Shown here one piece after another: positions 9,849-17,881 of a DNA stretch of 64,000 nucleotides. The stretch is from assembly GCF_900102085.1 (NCBI RefSeq), contig NZ_FMVM01000012.1, forward strand, positions 1-64,000. Direction: 5' to 3'. Source of the DNA: Paenibacillus polysaccharolyticus. Lineage in GTDB: Bacteria > Bacillota > Bacilli > Paenibacillales > Paenibacillaceae. How positions within the stretch are numbered: the stretch's first letter is position 1; every line of letters begins with the position of its first letter. A program made the position numbers and the translations under genes. The notes under the pieces were generated by a model that saw only the letters and a program-made list of their open reading frames with translations, did not search any database and was not told where the DNA came from.

Positions 9849-10382
9849 TTAACCAAAAACGATCAAACAAATGGCAAGTGCAGCTATGAATCCAACGACA
9901 TCCGAAAACAATCCAACCTTAAGCGCGTACCGTCCGTTCCGAATACCAACTGCTCCGAAATACACAGTTAGCACATATAACGTTGTATCCGTACTGCCTT
10001 GAATGGTAGAGGCCATCCGGCCAATCATGGAGTCAGGGCCATACGTTTTGATCAAATCCGTTGTAAATGCAAGCGAGCCTGTCCCTGTTAATGGTCGTAA
10101 TATCCCTAGCGGAAGGACTTCTCCAGGCACACCCATCCACGAGACGAGAGGAGTGAAGAACTGAATCACAAAATCCAGTGCTCCCGAGGCACGAAAAACA
10201 CTAATGGCAACCATCATTCCCACCAGATGTGGGATGATGCTGATTGCAGTCGAGAAGCCGTCCTTGGCCCCATCAACAAAGGATTCATAGACCGGGACCT
10301 TTTTGGTAAACGCATATAATGGAACAAACGCGATAATAACCGGAATGGCCCAGACAGATATCCAGTTAATGAAGGTTAACAA
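9849..10382 (-). CDS. spmB: Spore maturation protein SpmB
   Basis: Integral membrane protein of the nucleoside-recognition (Gate) family, needed with SpmA for spore core dehydration in B. subtilis. It has 177 aa with hydrophobic helices at both ends and the characteristic segment PHLVGMMVAISVFRASGALD. TTG start with AAGGATGAG upstream. It follows spmA after six bases, so spmA-spmB are co-transcribed behind dacB. Confidence 0.93.
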   Translation of the reverse strand: MLTFINWISVWAIPVIIAFVPLYAFTKKVPVYESFVDGAKDGFSTAISIIPHLVGMMVAISVFRASGALDFVIQFFTPLVSWMGVPGEVLPLGILRPLTGTGSLAFTTDLIKTYGPDSMIGRMASTIQGSTDTTLYVLTVYFGAVGIRNGRYALKVGLFSDVVGFIAALAICLIVFG

Positions 10383-10388
10383 GGTAGC

Positions 10389-11015
10389 TCATCCTTTCAT
10401 GCCGGGATTACCGCTCTTGGATATGCGCGGCGATCTGCGGAGAGTTCTATTTCGATACCAGCGATCAGCCATAATGGCAGCAAGCGTAGCTATAATGGTA
10501 GCCATTAAAGTTGTGCCTACAATCTCCGTGGCGTTCGCAGAATGATAGTTCAACCTGATCGCGATCAGCGTTGTTGGAATAATCGTAATACTCGCGGTAT
10601 TCAGCGCCAGCAGTGTACACATAGCAGGGGATGCGGTCTGCTTGTCAGGATTCAGTTCCTGCAATTGTTGCATCGCCTTGATTCCCATGGGCGTAGCCGC
10701 ATTCCCTAGTCCAAGCAAATTTGCACTCATGTTGGATAAGATGTAACCCATAGCCGGGTGGTTTTTGGGTACATCGGGAAATAGAAATCCGACCACCGGG
10801 CCAAGAAGTTTTGCAATCCGTCCAAGAAGGCCGGCATCTTCGGCCATTTTCATCATTCCCATCCAGAATACGAGTACACTGATCAGACCGAAACATACCG
10901 TCACACCGGTTGCCGCACCATCAAATGCTGCCTGGGTGACCACTTCAATCTTCCCGTTCACTGCCGCAAAAACAAAGCCGATCAAGATCATCATTAACCA
11001 GATCAGATTGATCAT
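10389..11015 (-). CDS. spmA: Spore maturation protein SpmA
   Basis: Membrane protein of the nucleoside-recognition family, partner of SpmB. It is 208 aa with several transmembrane helices and the motif LSNMSANLLGLGNAATPMGIK, a hallmark of SpmA. The ATG at 11015 (MINLIWLMMIL) follows GGGAGG at good spacing; longer versions would add a non-conserved leader. It follows dacB after about 60 bases. Confidence 0.93.
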   Translation of the reverse strand: MINLIWLMMILIGFVFAAVNGKIEVVTQAAFDGAATGVTVCFGLISVLVFWMGMMKMAEDAGLLGRIAKLLGPVVGFLFPDVPKNHPAMGYILSNMSANLLGLGNAATPMGIKAMQQLQELNPDKQTASPAMCTLLALNTASITIIPTTLIAIRLNYHSANATEIVGTTLMATIIATLAAIMADRWYRNRTLRRSPRISKSGNPGMKG

Positions 11016-11076
11016 TGGAATCATTCCTCCCAGTAACAGCAAGCACAAGAGCGATCTTTCTATCCTTAAATCAAAA

Positions 11077-12264
11077 TCAAGGTGATAACAGTCGACTTAG
11101 CACTGCCTTCCACGCGGAAACCCAATTCGTGACCTCTCCTATTCCACCTATAGTAGCATCTGCGATGGGTGGCTCTGGCGGAATATAGCTACCTTTGTAA
11201 TACACAGGTATCGAGCCGATTGGTTCGCCTTTCAACTGCATTTCAATTCGCCCGGCTAGTCCAAACGAAGGATCTGTTGATTGTTTATTCTCTGTCACAG
11301 CGTCCTGTGTACGTTTATCCAGCAGAACCAATGTCTTGGTTATGTCTTCCTGTTCTCCTTTGGCGAGCGGGTATTTAAAACCACGCCCTGTTACGAGTTC
11401 CATGTTCTGAACAGGCTGTTCCTGTGTGGCAATCTCGATTAGTGGGAAATGTTCAAAGCCGAAATCCAGCATCTTTGCATGATCGTTCCAGTCATCGCCA
11501 TCGTTAAGTGTCACCGCGGCCAGCTGTTGCCCGTCACGAGTCGCTGAGCTGACCAGGCATCTGAATGCCTTTTTGGTGTATCCAGTTTTCACCCCATCCG
11601 CACCTTCATACAAGCGAAGCATTTTGTTTTTGTTATGCCAGGAGTACTCCCAGCTTTCATTCGGATTGGGGGCGGATTTATTTTCTGTTGCCACGATGCG
11701 TTTGAATACCGGGTTATGGAGCGCGTAAGCCGTTAACCTCGCCAGATCGTTTGCGGTAGAGTAATGACCTTCGGCATCCAGACCATGTGGGTTCATAAAA
11801 TGAGAACGAGTCAAACCGATCTGCTCTGCCTTTTTATTCATAAGCAAAACAAAACCTTCTTCTGAACCGCCGACATGCTCAGCAATTGCCGAAGCCGCAT
11901 CATTACCTGAGCGAAGCATAAGACCGTATAACATATTTTCTAGTGTCATCTCCTCGCCCAGTTTAAGGTATAGCGAAGATCCTTCTTTGGCAAAAGAAGA
12001 TGGTGTAACCTTGACCTTTGCATCTAACTTACCTTCTTCAATCGCAACGATGGCAGTCATGATTTTAGTCAAACTTGCGATGCGCGACTCTTTGTCCCCA
12101 TCTTTACTATACAGAATTCGCCCTGATGTCACATCGATGAGCGCTGCACTTTGCGCATGAGTAGACGGTCCAGCAATGGTCGCCTGAACTGACGATGCAC
12201 CCATAGTTGAAAGTAACAGTACAGGCAAGAGCGTACCTACAATAACCTTTATTAATTTTCGCAT
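11077..12264 (-). CDS. dacB: D-alanyl-D-alanine carboxypeptidase DacB (PBP5*)
   Basis: Serine peptidase of family S11 that trims stem peptides; in B. subtilis DacB acts on spore cortex peptidoglycan. It has an N-terminal signal peptide, then the catalytic SxxK in ASLTKIMTA, SGN in RSGNDAASAIAEHVGG, and KTG in DGVKTGYTKKAF, followed by a C-terminal beta domain (PBP5_C). Start chosen at ATG 12264 (MRKLIKVIVG) because GGAGG lies seven bases upstream. The adjoining spmAB genes support the sporulation-specific form. It is the first resident gene left of the inserted tail cluster. Confidence 0.92.
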   Translation of the reverse strand: MRKLIKVIVGTLLPVLLLSTMGASSVQATIAGPSTHAQSAALIDVTSGRILYSKDGDKESRIASLTKIMTAIVAIEEGKLDAKVKVTPSSFAKEGSSLYLKLGEEMTLENMLYGLMLRSGNDAASAIAEHVGGSEEGFVLLMNKKAEQIGLTRSHFMNPHGLDAEGHYSTANDLARLTAYALHNPVFKRIVATENKSAPNPNESWEYSWHNKNKMLRLYEGADGVKTGYTKKAFRCLVSSATRDGQQLAAVTLNDGDDWNDHAKMLDFGFEHFPLIEIATQEQPVQNMELVTGRGFKYPLAKGEQEDITKTLVLLDKRTQDAVTENKQSTDPSFGLAGRIEMQLKGEPIGSIPVYYKGSYIPPEPPIADATIGGIGEVTNWVSAWKAVLSRLLSP

Positions 12265-12340
12265 CCACATTCCTCCGGGTCGCTTGGAATCTTGTACTAT
12301 CCTATGTCTGGACAACCCGGAGTATGTCCCGCACAGGAAA

Positions 12341-12383
12341 AAACAGCAAAAATCCCCCTTGCACCTTAAAGTGCCAGAGGGAT
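12341..12383 (-). repeat. Left terminator copy, candidate attL
   Basis: The stem CCCTCTGGCAC / GTGCAAGGGG followed by TTTTTGCTG terminates the 274-aa sigma gene on the minus strand. The same sequence, including the flank aaacagcaaaaatccc outside the stem, recurs at 56804-56847 in the same orientation with one single-base insertion and two substitutions. Confidence 0.75.
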
Positions 12384-12419
12384 CGTTATGTAAGACCTCG
12401 TCATTCAAACTACATCTAT

Positions 12420-13244
12420 TCATCTATTGTCGTTCTTCATATACATTTTATTAGATTGATCCAGCATCTTAGCTACTTTTCTCATAATTCTGGATACTCT
12501 CATCTGGCTGATGTCTTCCAGATCGGCTGTCTGTGTCTGGTTGAGTCCGTCTACACGATGTTTCAACACCGTGACTTCTTGTTCACTAAGCTTACGTTTC
12601 ACTGAATCAAGCACAGCATCAACATACATCTTGTCCAACACATTCGCTTCCATATCTTCTCCACTAAAGATGGTGTCCATCAATGTGACCGATTGATGAT
12701 GCTGATCATCTGCCCCTACGGGCTCATCCAGGTATTTGACACCCTTGCCCACCTGAAGTGCCTTGTTTACTTTGTCTTCTTCCTCATCAAGTAAAAATGC
12801 AATTTCATGCGCAACTGGAAGATACCCCATATCATGTTCCAAACGATTGATACGGTGAATTAAATCCGTGGCTGTACGTGTTGGACGAATAATACTCGCG
12901 CTATCTCTCAGAAAACAACGAATCTCTCTAACGATAGCTGTGACTGCAAACGAACTGAACTTCACACCCCGGGACGTATCAAACGCTTTAACAGCTTTCA
13001 GGAATCCCAATCGGCCCAATTGAAGAATGTCATCTTTCTCCACACAGTGATTTTTAGTCAACAGTTCAGGTTTGCCAATGTACTTGTGCACAGAGTGCCA
13101 GATCAGATTTTCATTGACTAAAATGCATTCTCCGAGAAAATGTTCATCCGTCTGACAGCGTTCTATATTAGAATTATCGTCCATACTATAATAGTTCTTG
13201 TTTTCTTTTAACTTGCTAAGAATATGTTCTGAATATTTTCCCAT
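12420..13244 (-). CDS. Sigma-70 family factor, group 3 type (SigB/F/G-like)
   Basis: RNA polymerase sigma factor of 274 aa. Region 2 is clear (ILQLGRLGFLKAVKAFDTSR, then KFSSFAVTAIVREI), region 3 lies around 125-180, and region 4 ends in a helix-turn-helix (DLEDISQMRVSRIMRKV). Length and three-region layout match sporulation or stress sigma factors (SigB, SigF, SigG) rather than ECF factors. ATG 13244 has GGGAGATC just upstream, unlike the in-frame ATG at 13280. It is the leftmost gene of the island and ends at the left terminator repeat. It may direct the early or tube operon promoters, which lack the CGTATA pattern (inference). Confidence 0.85.
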   Translation of the reverse strand: MGKYSEHILSKLKENKNYYSMDDNSNIERCQTDEHFLGECILVNENLIWHSVHKYIGKPELLTKNHCVEKDDILQLGRLGFLKAVKAFDTSRGVKFSSFAVTAIVREIRCFLRDSASIIRPTRTATDLIHRINRLEHDMGYLPVAHEIAFLLDEEEDKVNKALQVGKGVKYLDEPVGADDQHHQSVTLMDTIFSGEDMEANVLDKMYVDAVLDSVKRKLSEQEVTVLKHRVDGLNQTQTADLEDISQMRVSRIMRKVAKMLDQSNKMYMKNDNR

Positions 13245-13354
13245 TTGGATCTCCCTATGTATGTATCTTAATTCATTCACAATCTATATCCTGACTAAAC
13301 TGATCTATATATGTTCAAAATTGCTTATACGAGAACTAAAGCTTCATTCCCTGA

Positions 13355-13570
13355 TCAAATTTCATTTTGTTCACTTGGCTGATAAACGATTACGGCTATA
13401 TATTGAGTCTCGTGTGTTTGCGGATGAATGGAGGTGCTTATTTCAATCCCTGTCACAAACATATGTGGGTAAGCCAGCATCCAGATATTAATCTGTTGTT
13501 CGATATCGGATGTTTCAGCAGATTCGAACGTCTTTACAGCCAAATCAGAGGCATAATTGTTTACTTGCAT
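13355..13570 (-). CDS. Small hypothetical protein, coupled to the upstream gene
   Basis: 71-aa protein whose ATG overlaps the last codons of the preceding 147-aa gene (ATGCAAGTAA), so translation is probably coupled. The segment IEQQINIWMLAYP...VTGIEIS followed by a beta stretch YIAVIVYQ loosely resembles the small Cse60-like sporulation/phage proteins. That similarity is weak and no function is claimed. Confidence 0.6.
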   Translation of the reverse strand: MQVNNYASDLAVKTFESAETSDIEQQINIWMLAYPHMFVTGIEISTSIHPQTHETQYIAVIVYQPSEQNEI

Positions 13571-14004
13571 GCTTTATCATCTCGTGTGCTATCTTCTTTT
13601 GCATAGTCTAATGAAAGAATTTCGTTCACTTCTTCATTGTTATGGGAATGTTCCATATCTTCTTTCTTTTGATCTGCTATAAGTTGCTCAAATTCCTCTT
13701 TACTTAATTCCAGTAGCTCAAGTTCAAAAGCCGTTGTAAGAATATACCCCATACCATCCGTTAAATGTACATTAAAGAACGTTTCCGGTTGTTCACTGAA
13801 CTCCCCATCTTCATAGTTGAATCCAATGACTGCCTTTTCGTAACCAGCAACCTTACCGGCAAACCAGACATTTGCTTTGGTCATTGCCCCCGTTGGAGTC
13901 TGAACCTCGTGTATATTCGTGGGTGCGTGAACGTACTTGCCAATCATGCTTGTTACAATATCTTCCGTTAATGTATCCGATTTTGCTTTAATCACTTGAG
14001 TCAC
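13561..14004 (-). CDS. Hypothetical acidic protein of the island
   Basis: 147-aa protein of unknown family. The GTG at 14004 is chosen because GGGGAGG lies nine bases upstream and because the CGTATA promoter at 14050-14076 would fall inside the longer frame. The N-terminal two thirds look like a mixed alpha/beta domain. The C-terminal 45 residues are strongly acidic and charged (ELLELSKEEFEQLIADQKKE), probably helical or disordered. With its own promoter in the CGTATA set it belongs to the island regulon; a chaperone or regulatory role is possible but unproved. Confidence 0.65.
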   Translation of the reverse strand: MTQVIKAKSDTLTEDIVTSMIGKYVHAPTNIHEVQTPTGAMTKANVWFAGKVAGYEKAVIGFNYEDGEFSEQPETFFNVHLTDGMGYILTTAFELELLELSKEEFEQLIADQKKEDMEHSHNNEEVNEILSLDYAKEDSTRDDKACK

Positions 14005-14049
14005 AATGAAAAGCCTCCCCTTATCTAAATAATGTTCTGTTACATGCTC

Positions 14050-14076
14050 TATACGCGGTAACTCAAACAAGGTAAA
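14050..14076 (-). promoter_or_regulatory. CGTATA-class promoter, 147-aa gene
   Basis: TTTACC-N15-CGTATAGAG on the minus strand, 46 bases before the GTG start. It shares ACCTTGTTTG after the -35 box with the site at 16904-16930. Confidence 0.75.
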
Positions 14077-14095
14077 GACCGAGATACAGATAAGG

Positions 14096-14455
14096 TTACC
14101 CCTGACTTATCAACATATAATGTGTCTGCATATGCTGCAATGCTTCTTTCAAGTCGTTTACCTGTTGCGTGGGTAGAGAATGAATTAATGGATCAGAGAT
14201 ATTGGAACCGACAGATAATATGAATTTGTTCGTCTTGAAAGCCCGGTGCATGATTATAATTTCTGCAGTGGACATTACCTCAACGTTCAGATTCACCAAA
14301 ATAGCATCAGATCGATCCACCATTTTTTCAATAATTAATGCATATTCTCGACCACTCAACCCGGCAGATGCGGAAGAATCATGGAATGCCCAAGCAATTT
14401 CAGGAATTTGAATCAATTCCTCTGTCTTAAAACCAAGTACAATGACACTAAGCAT
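14096..14455 (-). CDS. Hypothetical protein, deoxyribosyltransferase-like fold
   Basis: 119-aa protein. The core SGREYALIIEKMVDRSDAILVNLN followed by STAEIIIMHRAFKTNKFIL has the rhythm of the nucleoside 2-deoxyribosyltransferase-like fold: an Asp in a DAILVNL strand, then a Glu-bearing helix and a second strand. Catalytic residues are not securely assigned, so it may be a binding or signalling derivative. It has its own CGTATA promoter 46 bases upstream, placed in the terminator of the 187-aa sigma gene. Confidence 0.55.
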   Translation of the reverse strand: MLSVIVLGFKTEELIQIPEIAWAFHDSSASAGLSGREYALIIEKMVDRSDAILVNLNVEVMSTAEIIIMHRAFKTNKFILSVGSNISDPLIHSLPTQQVNDLKEALQHMQTHYMLISQG

Positions 14456-14500
14456 GTTTCTGTCTCTCCAATCTTTGTCGAAGTTTCATGATACATTCTC

Positions 14501-14528
14501 TATACGATATAAAAAAACACCCTGTTAA
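14501..14528 (-). promoter_or_regulatory. CGTATA-class promoter, 119-aa gene
   Basis: TTAACA-N16-CGTATAGAG on the minus strand. The -35 box is the loop of the terminator hairpin at 14511-14534. Confidence 0.7.
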
Positions 14529-14534
14529 GGGTGC
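14511..14534 (-). terminator. Terminator of the 187-aa sigma gene
   Basis: CACCCT-TAAC-AGGGTG followed by seven T on the minus strand, about 95 bases after the sigma stop codon. Confidence 0.8.
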
Positions 14535-14627
14535 TCTTCGTTCTATGTAAGTATTAAATCTAAATAATGATACTATCCGTAGCTCCATTACATCTAAAGG
14601 CTATTTATTGCCACTATAACTATGATA

Positions 14628-15191
14628 TTACAAGGCTTCGTATTTGGCGCGAATGCCTTTCCATATTTGTGATATTCGTGCTTTGGATACTCCCTGTATA
14701 GCTGCAATTTCTACAAATTCATAACCGGACGTTCGCAGTCTGAAAATATGCTTCTCGCGATCATTCAGCCTCATATTCTCCATAATATCAGTAAGAAATT
14801 CGAAGTTTTCATATGCAAAACCTGTATGCCCTAACACCACAGCCATATCTGTGCCATCACTTTCATCCCCACCATGATCGGTGGTCATAATCTGAGCTGC
14901 GTTAACGACACTGAGATTTTTTTCGGACATGCATTTGCGATACATATCTTTGATCTTATTATCAATTAAATGATCCACAAACGTCGACATTTTCGCTTTC
15001 TCCGAATCATACTTATCCAATGAACTCATTAGCTTGATCAAAATTTCTTGTGTAACATCCTCCTTTTCCATCCCGGCGAACGTTTTGCCTCTCAGTTTGT
15101 GACGACATTTCTCCTGAGCCTTGTTCAGGAACATATCCATATCCCCGATTTCGAACAATGCATCAAACCCCATAGCTGTTGTAGCAGACAT
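14628..15191 (-). CDS. ECF-size sigma factor, candidate reader of CGTATA promoters
   Basis: 187-aa sigma-70 family protein containing only regions 2 and 4, as in ECF and TcdR/BotR/UviA (group V) factors. Region 2 spans about 20-90 (MEKEDVTQEILIKLMSSLDK, then a FVDHLIDNKIKD helix). Region 4 spans about 137-187 (LNDREKHIFRLRTSGY, then EIAAIQGVSKARISQIWKGI, a helix-turn-helix). A CGTATA promoter lies upstream at 15501-15527, suggesting autoregulation. Recognition of the island promoters is inferred from size, position and the ECF-like spacing of the sites. The ATG has GGGGG nine bases upstream. Confidence 0.85.
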   Translation of the reverse strand: MSATTAMGFDALFEIGDMDMFLNKAQEKCRHKLRGKTFAGMEKEDVTQEILIKLMSSLDKYDSEKAKMSTFVDHLIDNKIKDMYRKCMSEKNLSVVNAAQIMTTDHGGDESDGTDMAVVLGHTGFAYENFEFLTDIMENMRLNDREKHIFRLRTSGYEFVEIAAIQGVSKARISQIWKGIRAKYEAL

Positions 15192-15241
15192 TATACTTTT
15201 CCCCCATATAATAAATTAATAAAAAACAGGCCTTGATCCAC
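15191..15241 (-). CDS. Possible 16-codon leader peptide coupled to the sigma gene
   Basis: GTG start with GGGGGA nine bases upstream, reading VDQGLFFINLLYGGKV and ending in TAATG, where the stop overlaps the sigma ATG. This geometry would couple sigma translation to the leader. Short frames occur by chance, so it is only a candidate. The rest of the interval 15242-15798 holds a long AT-rich untranslated leader, the CGTATA promoter and a terminator; I see no other gene there. Confidence 0.25.
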   Translation of the reverse strand: MDQGLFFINLLYGGKV

Positions 15242-15500
15242 TACCTTAGTTCCCCCAACTCTACCTAGCGACCATTCTAAAAATAAATCTAATCAGGCTA
15301 AAATTGACCATCCACTCTTGCAAACTTATGTAGTTGTGTATCTCCAAAACATTCAAACCGATATATCTACTTCCTCAGCTTACTTAATACCAACCTATTC
15401 AAAGCCCCCTCTTCCATTTATTACATTTAGAATAACAAATACGAACTCTTGTTCGCAAGTTATTTTTTATGTCATCGCCCTCTGCCTCTTTTACACCCTA

Positions 15501-15527
15501 TATACGAAACATCTTAATTAAGGTAAA
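15501..15527 (-). promoter_or_regulatory. CGTATA-class promoter of the 187-aa sigma gene
   Basis: TTTACC-N15-CGTATATAG on the minus strand. It would give the sigma mRNA a leader of about 300 bases. It follows directly after the terminator at 15550-15605. Confidence 0.7.
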
Positions 15528-15549
15528 GAAACTTGGAATAAAACTAAAA

Positions 15550-15605
15550 AGACCAACACAGATCACACCGCTGGAAAAATCCAGAAGGGTGGAATGTGTC
15601 GGTCT
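15550..15605 (-). terminator. Long-stem terminator downstream of the DUF2294-like gene
   Basis: AGACCGACACA...CACC pairs with GGTGTGATCTGTGTTGGTCT; TTTTTAGTTTT follows on the minus strand. It insulates the sigma promoter from transcription arriving from the DUF2294-like gene. Confidence 0.75.
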
Positions 15606-15798
15606 TGGTCTGACTTCTTATTTCGTTCCAATTACCGAGAGTATGGTCTACAATACATAATACGAATATAGGCTTCTTCAAGATTATTAATCTGTCCAAT
15701 CGCCATAAGGATAGTATAAGGAAATATGTAGGATAATGTCAACAAGAAAAATAGTTCCCCAGAACCTAAATGTGGTTGAACAAGCAACCGTGTAGTTC

Positions 15799-16176
15799 TT
15801 AAGGCATATTTATCTCATCATTTTTCAGCAAAAGTTCAATATCCTTGTTCATTTTGAAGACTGTCACTTGCTCTGTAAATTCATGTCCGAAAAATGTGGT
15901 TTCAATGTCTTCAATCTGCAACCCCATATGAATATAAGAAAAGACAGGATTGAAATTCTCTTTCAGCACGAGTGCAAGCTTCATTTTATAATCCGTGAAA
16001 ACTTGACTTGAGTGTGAATACATATGTTCAAGCATGAAAGCTTCGGGACTCGTGAATTTTGCTGTAAATTTTAAGATGATAAAATGATTCATGATGGAGA
16101 CCCTGGTATCTACCGGCCCGCGCTCCGTAATGTTTTTTCTGACTCTCGATGCCAGTTTGGCGAGTTCTCTTTCCAA
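15799..16176 (-). CDS. DUF2294 (YbcI-like) small protein
   Basis: 125-aa protein whose pattern (ELAKLASRVRKNITERGPVD, then RVSIMNHFIILKF) resembles the DUF2294 family of small alpha/beta proteins of unknown role. The TTG at 16176 has only a very close AAAGGA; an in-frame ATT at 16191 with AGGAGG ten bases upstream is an attractive non-canonical start. Transcribed from a good sigma-A promoter at 16238-16266 rather than the CGTATA class, so it may be expressed outside the particle regulon. Confidence 0.65.
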   Translation of the reverse strand: MERELAKLASRVRKNITERGPVDTRVSIMNHFIILKFTAKFTSPEAFMLEHMYSHSSQVFTDYKMKLALVLKENFNPVFSYIHMGLQIEDIETTFFGHEFTEQVTVFKMNKDIELLLKNDEINMP

Positions 16177-16237
16177 GTCCTTTATCTCAATGTTCCCATC
16201 GCCTCCTGCCTAACCTCCCGGCCTTGCACTACCCCTG

Positions 16238-16266
16238 AATATATGAATTCAACCTAATTTAATCAA
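16238..16266 (-). promoter_or_regulatory. Sigma-A promoter of the DUF2294-like gene
   Basis: TTGATT-N17-TATATT on the minus strand, about 50-60 bases before the gene. Confidence 0.6.
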
Positions 16267-16328
16267 AAGTCCTTATGCAAGACAAGTTTCCTGCGAATCA
16301 ATGATCCAGCAAGCGCTTATCTTTACAT

Positions 16329-16373
16329 GAAAAAGGAATAGACCCCAGATGTAGGCTGAGTCCTATTCCTTCA
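16329..16373 (-). terminator. Terminator after the small gene pair
   Basis: AAGGAATAGGACTC pairs with GGGGTCTATTCCTT, followed by a T run on the minus strand. It lies about 20 bases after the stop of the 63-aa gene. Confidence 0.8.
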
Positions 16374-16391
16374 AACTGAATTATTCGTAAC

Positions 16392-16583
16392 TTAAATGCC
16401 TTTCAAACCTTCCAGTTTCAATAGACTGAATGCGACCAGATTTAGAGCAGCCTGAGGTCCATATTCTTGCTCGATTTGTTCAAATGCTTCTTCCGTTGCT
16501 CCAACCAGATCTTCTTTATCCGAAGTCATCTCCGTAGTCACGATCTCCTCTTCATTCAGCGCAAAGGTCAGTCTGTACAGCAT
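16392..16583 (-). CDS. Small acidic hypothetical protein
   Basis: 63-aa protein (starts MLYRLTFALNEEEIVTTEM) with a Glu/Asp-rich N-terminal half and a helical C-terminal half. GGAGGT lies eight bases before the ATG. It overlaps the preceding 107-aa gene by 32 bases and ends at a strong terminator. Size and position after a fibre operon suggest an accessory or assembly protein, but no family is recognised. Confidence 0.6.
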   Translation of the reverse strand: MLYRLTFALNEEEIVTTEMTSDKEDLVGATEEAFEQIEQEYGPQAALNLVAFSLLKLEGLKGI

Positions 16584-16875
16584 CTGCTTCTACCTCCCTC
16601 GAAGTCAGCTCGATATTTCGTATATCTGTTAGATCAATGATATGTACCATCCCTGTGTTATCTTCAAGTGTGATCGACTTACCTTCGTTTTTATGTTTCG
16701 TAAAAAGTCGGCGGTACTCCTGCTTCACTTCGTCTGCTGTTAACGGAATTTCGCGCACAACCTTATCGGAATCTTTCTCCTTTTGTTGCAATCTGGGATT
16801 ATCTTCTACCCAACTTACCGTTTTCTTTTTCCCGCTGCCTTTAAAGTAGAAATGTGCAGTCAGTTCAATGTTCAT
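16552..16875 (-). CDS. Hypothetical small protein
   Basis: 107-aa protein, start MNIELTAHFYFKGSGKKKTV, rich in beta-strand-forming and charged residues. ATG 16875 is chosen over upstream frames because GGAGGAG precedes it and the promoter -10 box lies only 28 bases upstream. It is the first gene of a two-gene CGTATA transcription unit. Family not recognised. Confidence 0.6.
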   Translation of the reverse strand: MNIELTAHFYFKGSGKKKTVSWVEDNPRLQQKEKDSDKVVREIPLTADEVKQEYRRLFTKHKNEGKSITLEDNTGMVHIIDLTDIRNIELTSREVEADAVQTDLCAE

Positions 16876-16903
16876 TCTGTAACTCCTCCTCTTCACTATT
16901 CTC

Positions 16904-16930
16904 TATACGAAACGATACAAACAAGGTTAA
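16904..16930 (-). promoter_or_regulatory. CGTATA-class promoter of the small gene pair
   Basis: TTAACC-N15-CGTATAGAG on the minus strand, immediately after the terminator at 16934-16959. Confidence 0.8.
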
Positions 16931-16933
16931 CTG

Positions 16934-16959
16934 AAAAAAGGATAGCCTAAACTATCCTT
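16934..16959 (-). terminator. Terminator overlapping the end of the 305-aa fibre gene
   Basis: AAGGATAG-TTTAGG-CTATCCTT followed by six T on the minus strand. The TAG stop codon of the fibre gene is part of the stem. Confidence 0.85.
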
Positions 16960-17869
16960 GATATTTCTTTACAGCTATGCGATTGCCTGAGGAGTCGTAC
17001 ACATATGTATAATTAGTCTTTATCGGTGTTGATCCCATAGTCGTAATCGACTTTGAAATCATCCGCCCTTCATCATCGTATTCGTAAATGGCATCAAGTA
17101 TTGCGGGCAGTTGAACAAACTCGTTACCATCATATCGATAGACCTCGCCCACGGAAATCAACAGAAATGCATCATTCTCCGCATATGAATCGGTAGAAGA
17201 TGGTATCGTCCACATCGGTTCCATAACGGACTGCTCCGTGTAACTGTCAGTTACAACTTGCCTAATGATTCTTCCTTCCTCATCAAAAGCAAAATAAGTG
17301 ACAACATCTACGTAATCCACCAGATCACTATAGATCTCCCAAGGATCTATCGTGCTTAACCTTTTTCGCTCTGCCGTAGTCATACTCACATGAGTTTCGC
17401 CATCAACGATGATATCCGCACTGTGTGTGTCAGGATGGGTATAGTGATTGGCATTAGCTTCTACACCGGAGAGCTTCAACCGTTCTTCAGCCGTGAAAAC
17501 TTTGTTTAACTCTCCATCGTTCAATATGTCAGCACTATGCGAAGCGGGATGCTTATATACTGTGATGTCTTCCCCTGCAATGTTAAGAATACCGTTCGAC
17601 TTATATGAAATACTCACACCTTTAAGTGGCACATACCCATTAGGCCCACAAGTATATAACATTGGCATATTCTGATGATCTTCATCTGCTATAACAGCAT
17701 AAATGGTACGCAAAACACCCTGAACTGGAAGCCCTTGTTTATCGTTCACAACGGTTATGGTGCCTGATTCGATTTTGTCCAAACGTGCATCGAGTGTTAC
17801 ATTACCTTCCCTGGCATCCTTAACCTCATTGGAAAGTTTGACCACTTTACCATATGTAATGATATCCAT
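16952..17869 (-). CDS. Tail-fibre-like protein with HPxTHSADI repeats
   Basis: 305 aa. A short N-terminal coil (VKLSNEVKDAREGNVTLDAR) is followed by two copies of the classic phage tail-fibre unit (HPASHSADILNDGELNKVF and HPDTHSADI with the ERLKLSG/ERKRLS helix between). The C-terminal third has YD-type strands (AFDEEGRIIRQ, YEYDDEGRMISKS, YVYDSSGN). Probably a trimeric receptor-binding or side fibre. Last gene of the long fibre operon starting at 24080; it ends in its own terminator. Confidence 0.8.
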   Translation of the reverse strand: MDIITYGKVVKLSNEVKDAREGNVTLDARLDKIESGTITVVNDKQGLPVQGVLRTIYAVIADEDHQNMPMLYTCGPNGYVPLKGVSISYKSNGILNIAGEDITVYKHPASHSADILNDGELNKVFTAEERLKLSGVEANANHYTHPDTHSADIIVDGETHVSMTTAERKRLSTIDPWEIYSDLVDYVDVVTYFAFDEEGRIIRQVVTDSYTEQSVMEPMWTIPSSTDSYAENDAFLLISVGEVYRYDGNEFVQLPAILDAIYEYDDEGRMISKSITTMGSTPIKTNYTYVYDSSGNRIAVKKYQG

Positions 17870-17881
17870 GATCTTTATCTC

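Noticed and set aside
13326..13352. A tenth CGTATA promoter before the 274-aa sigma gene
   Set aside because: CGTATAAG is present at 13326-13331, but the hexamer 15 bases upstream is AGGGAA, not TTWAC; kept out of the set.
15318..15660. Plus-strand frames of 60-70 codons in the AT-rich sigma leader
   Set aside because: They run through the minus-strand promoter and terminator and have no ribosome binding sites or protein-like composition.
16552..16583. Frameshift between the 107-aa and 63-aa genes
   Set aside because: The second gene has its own GGAGGT ribosome site and the overlap is ordinary; no slippery heptamer was seen.
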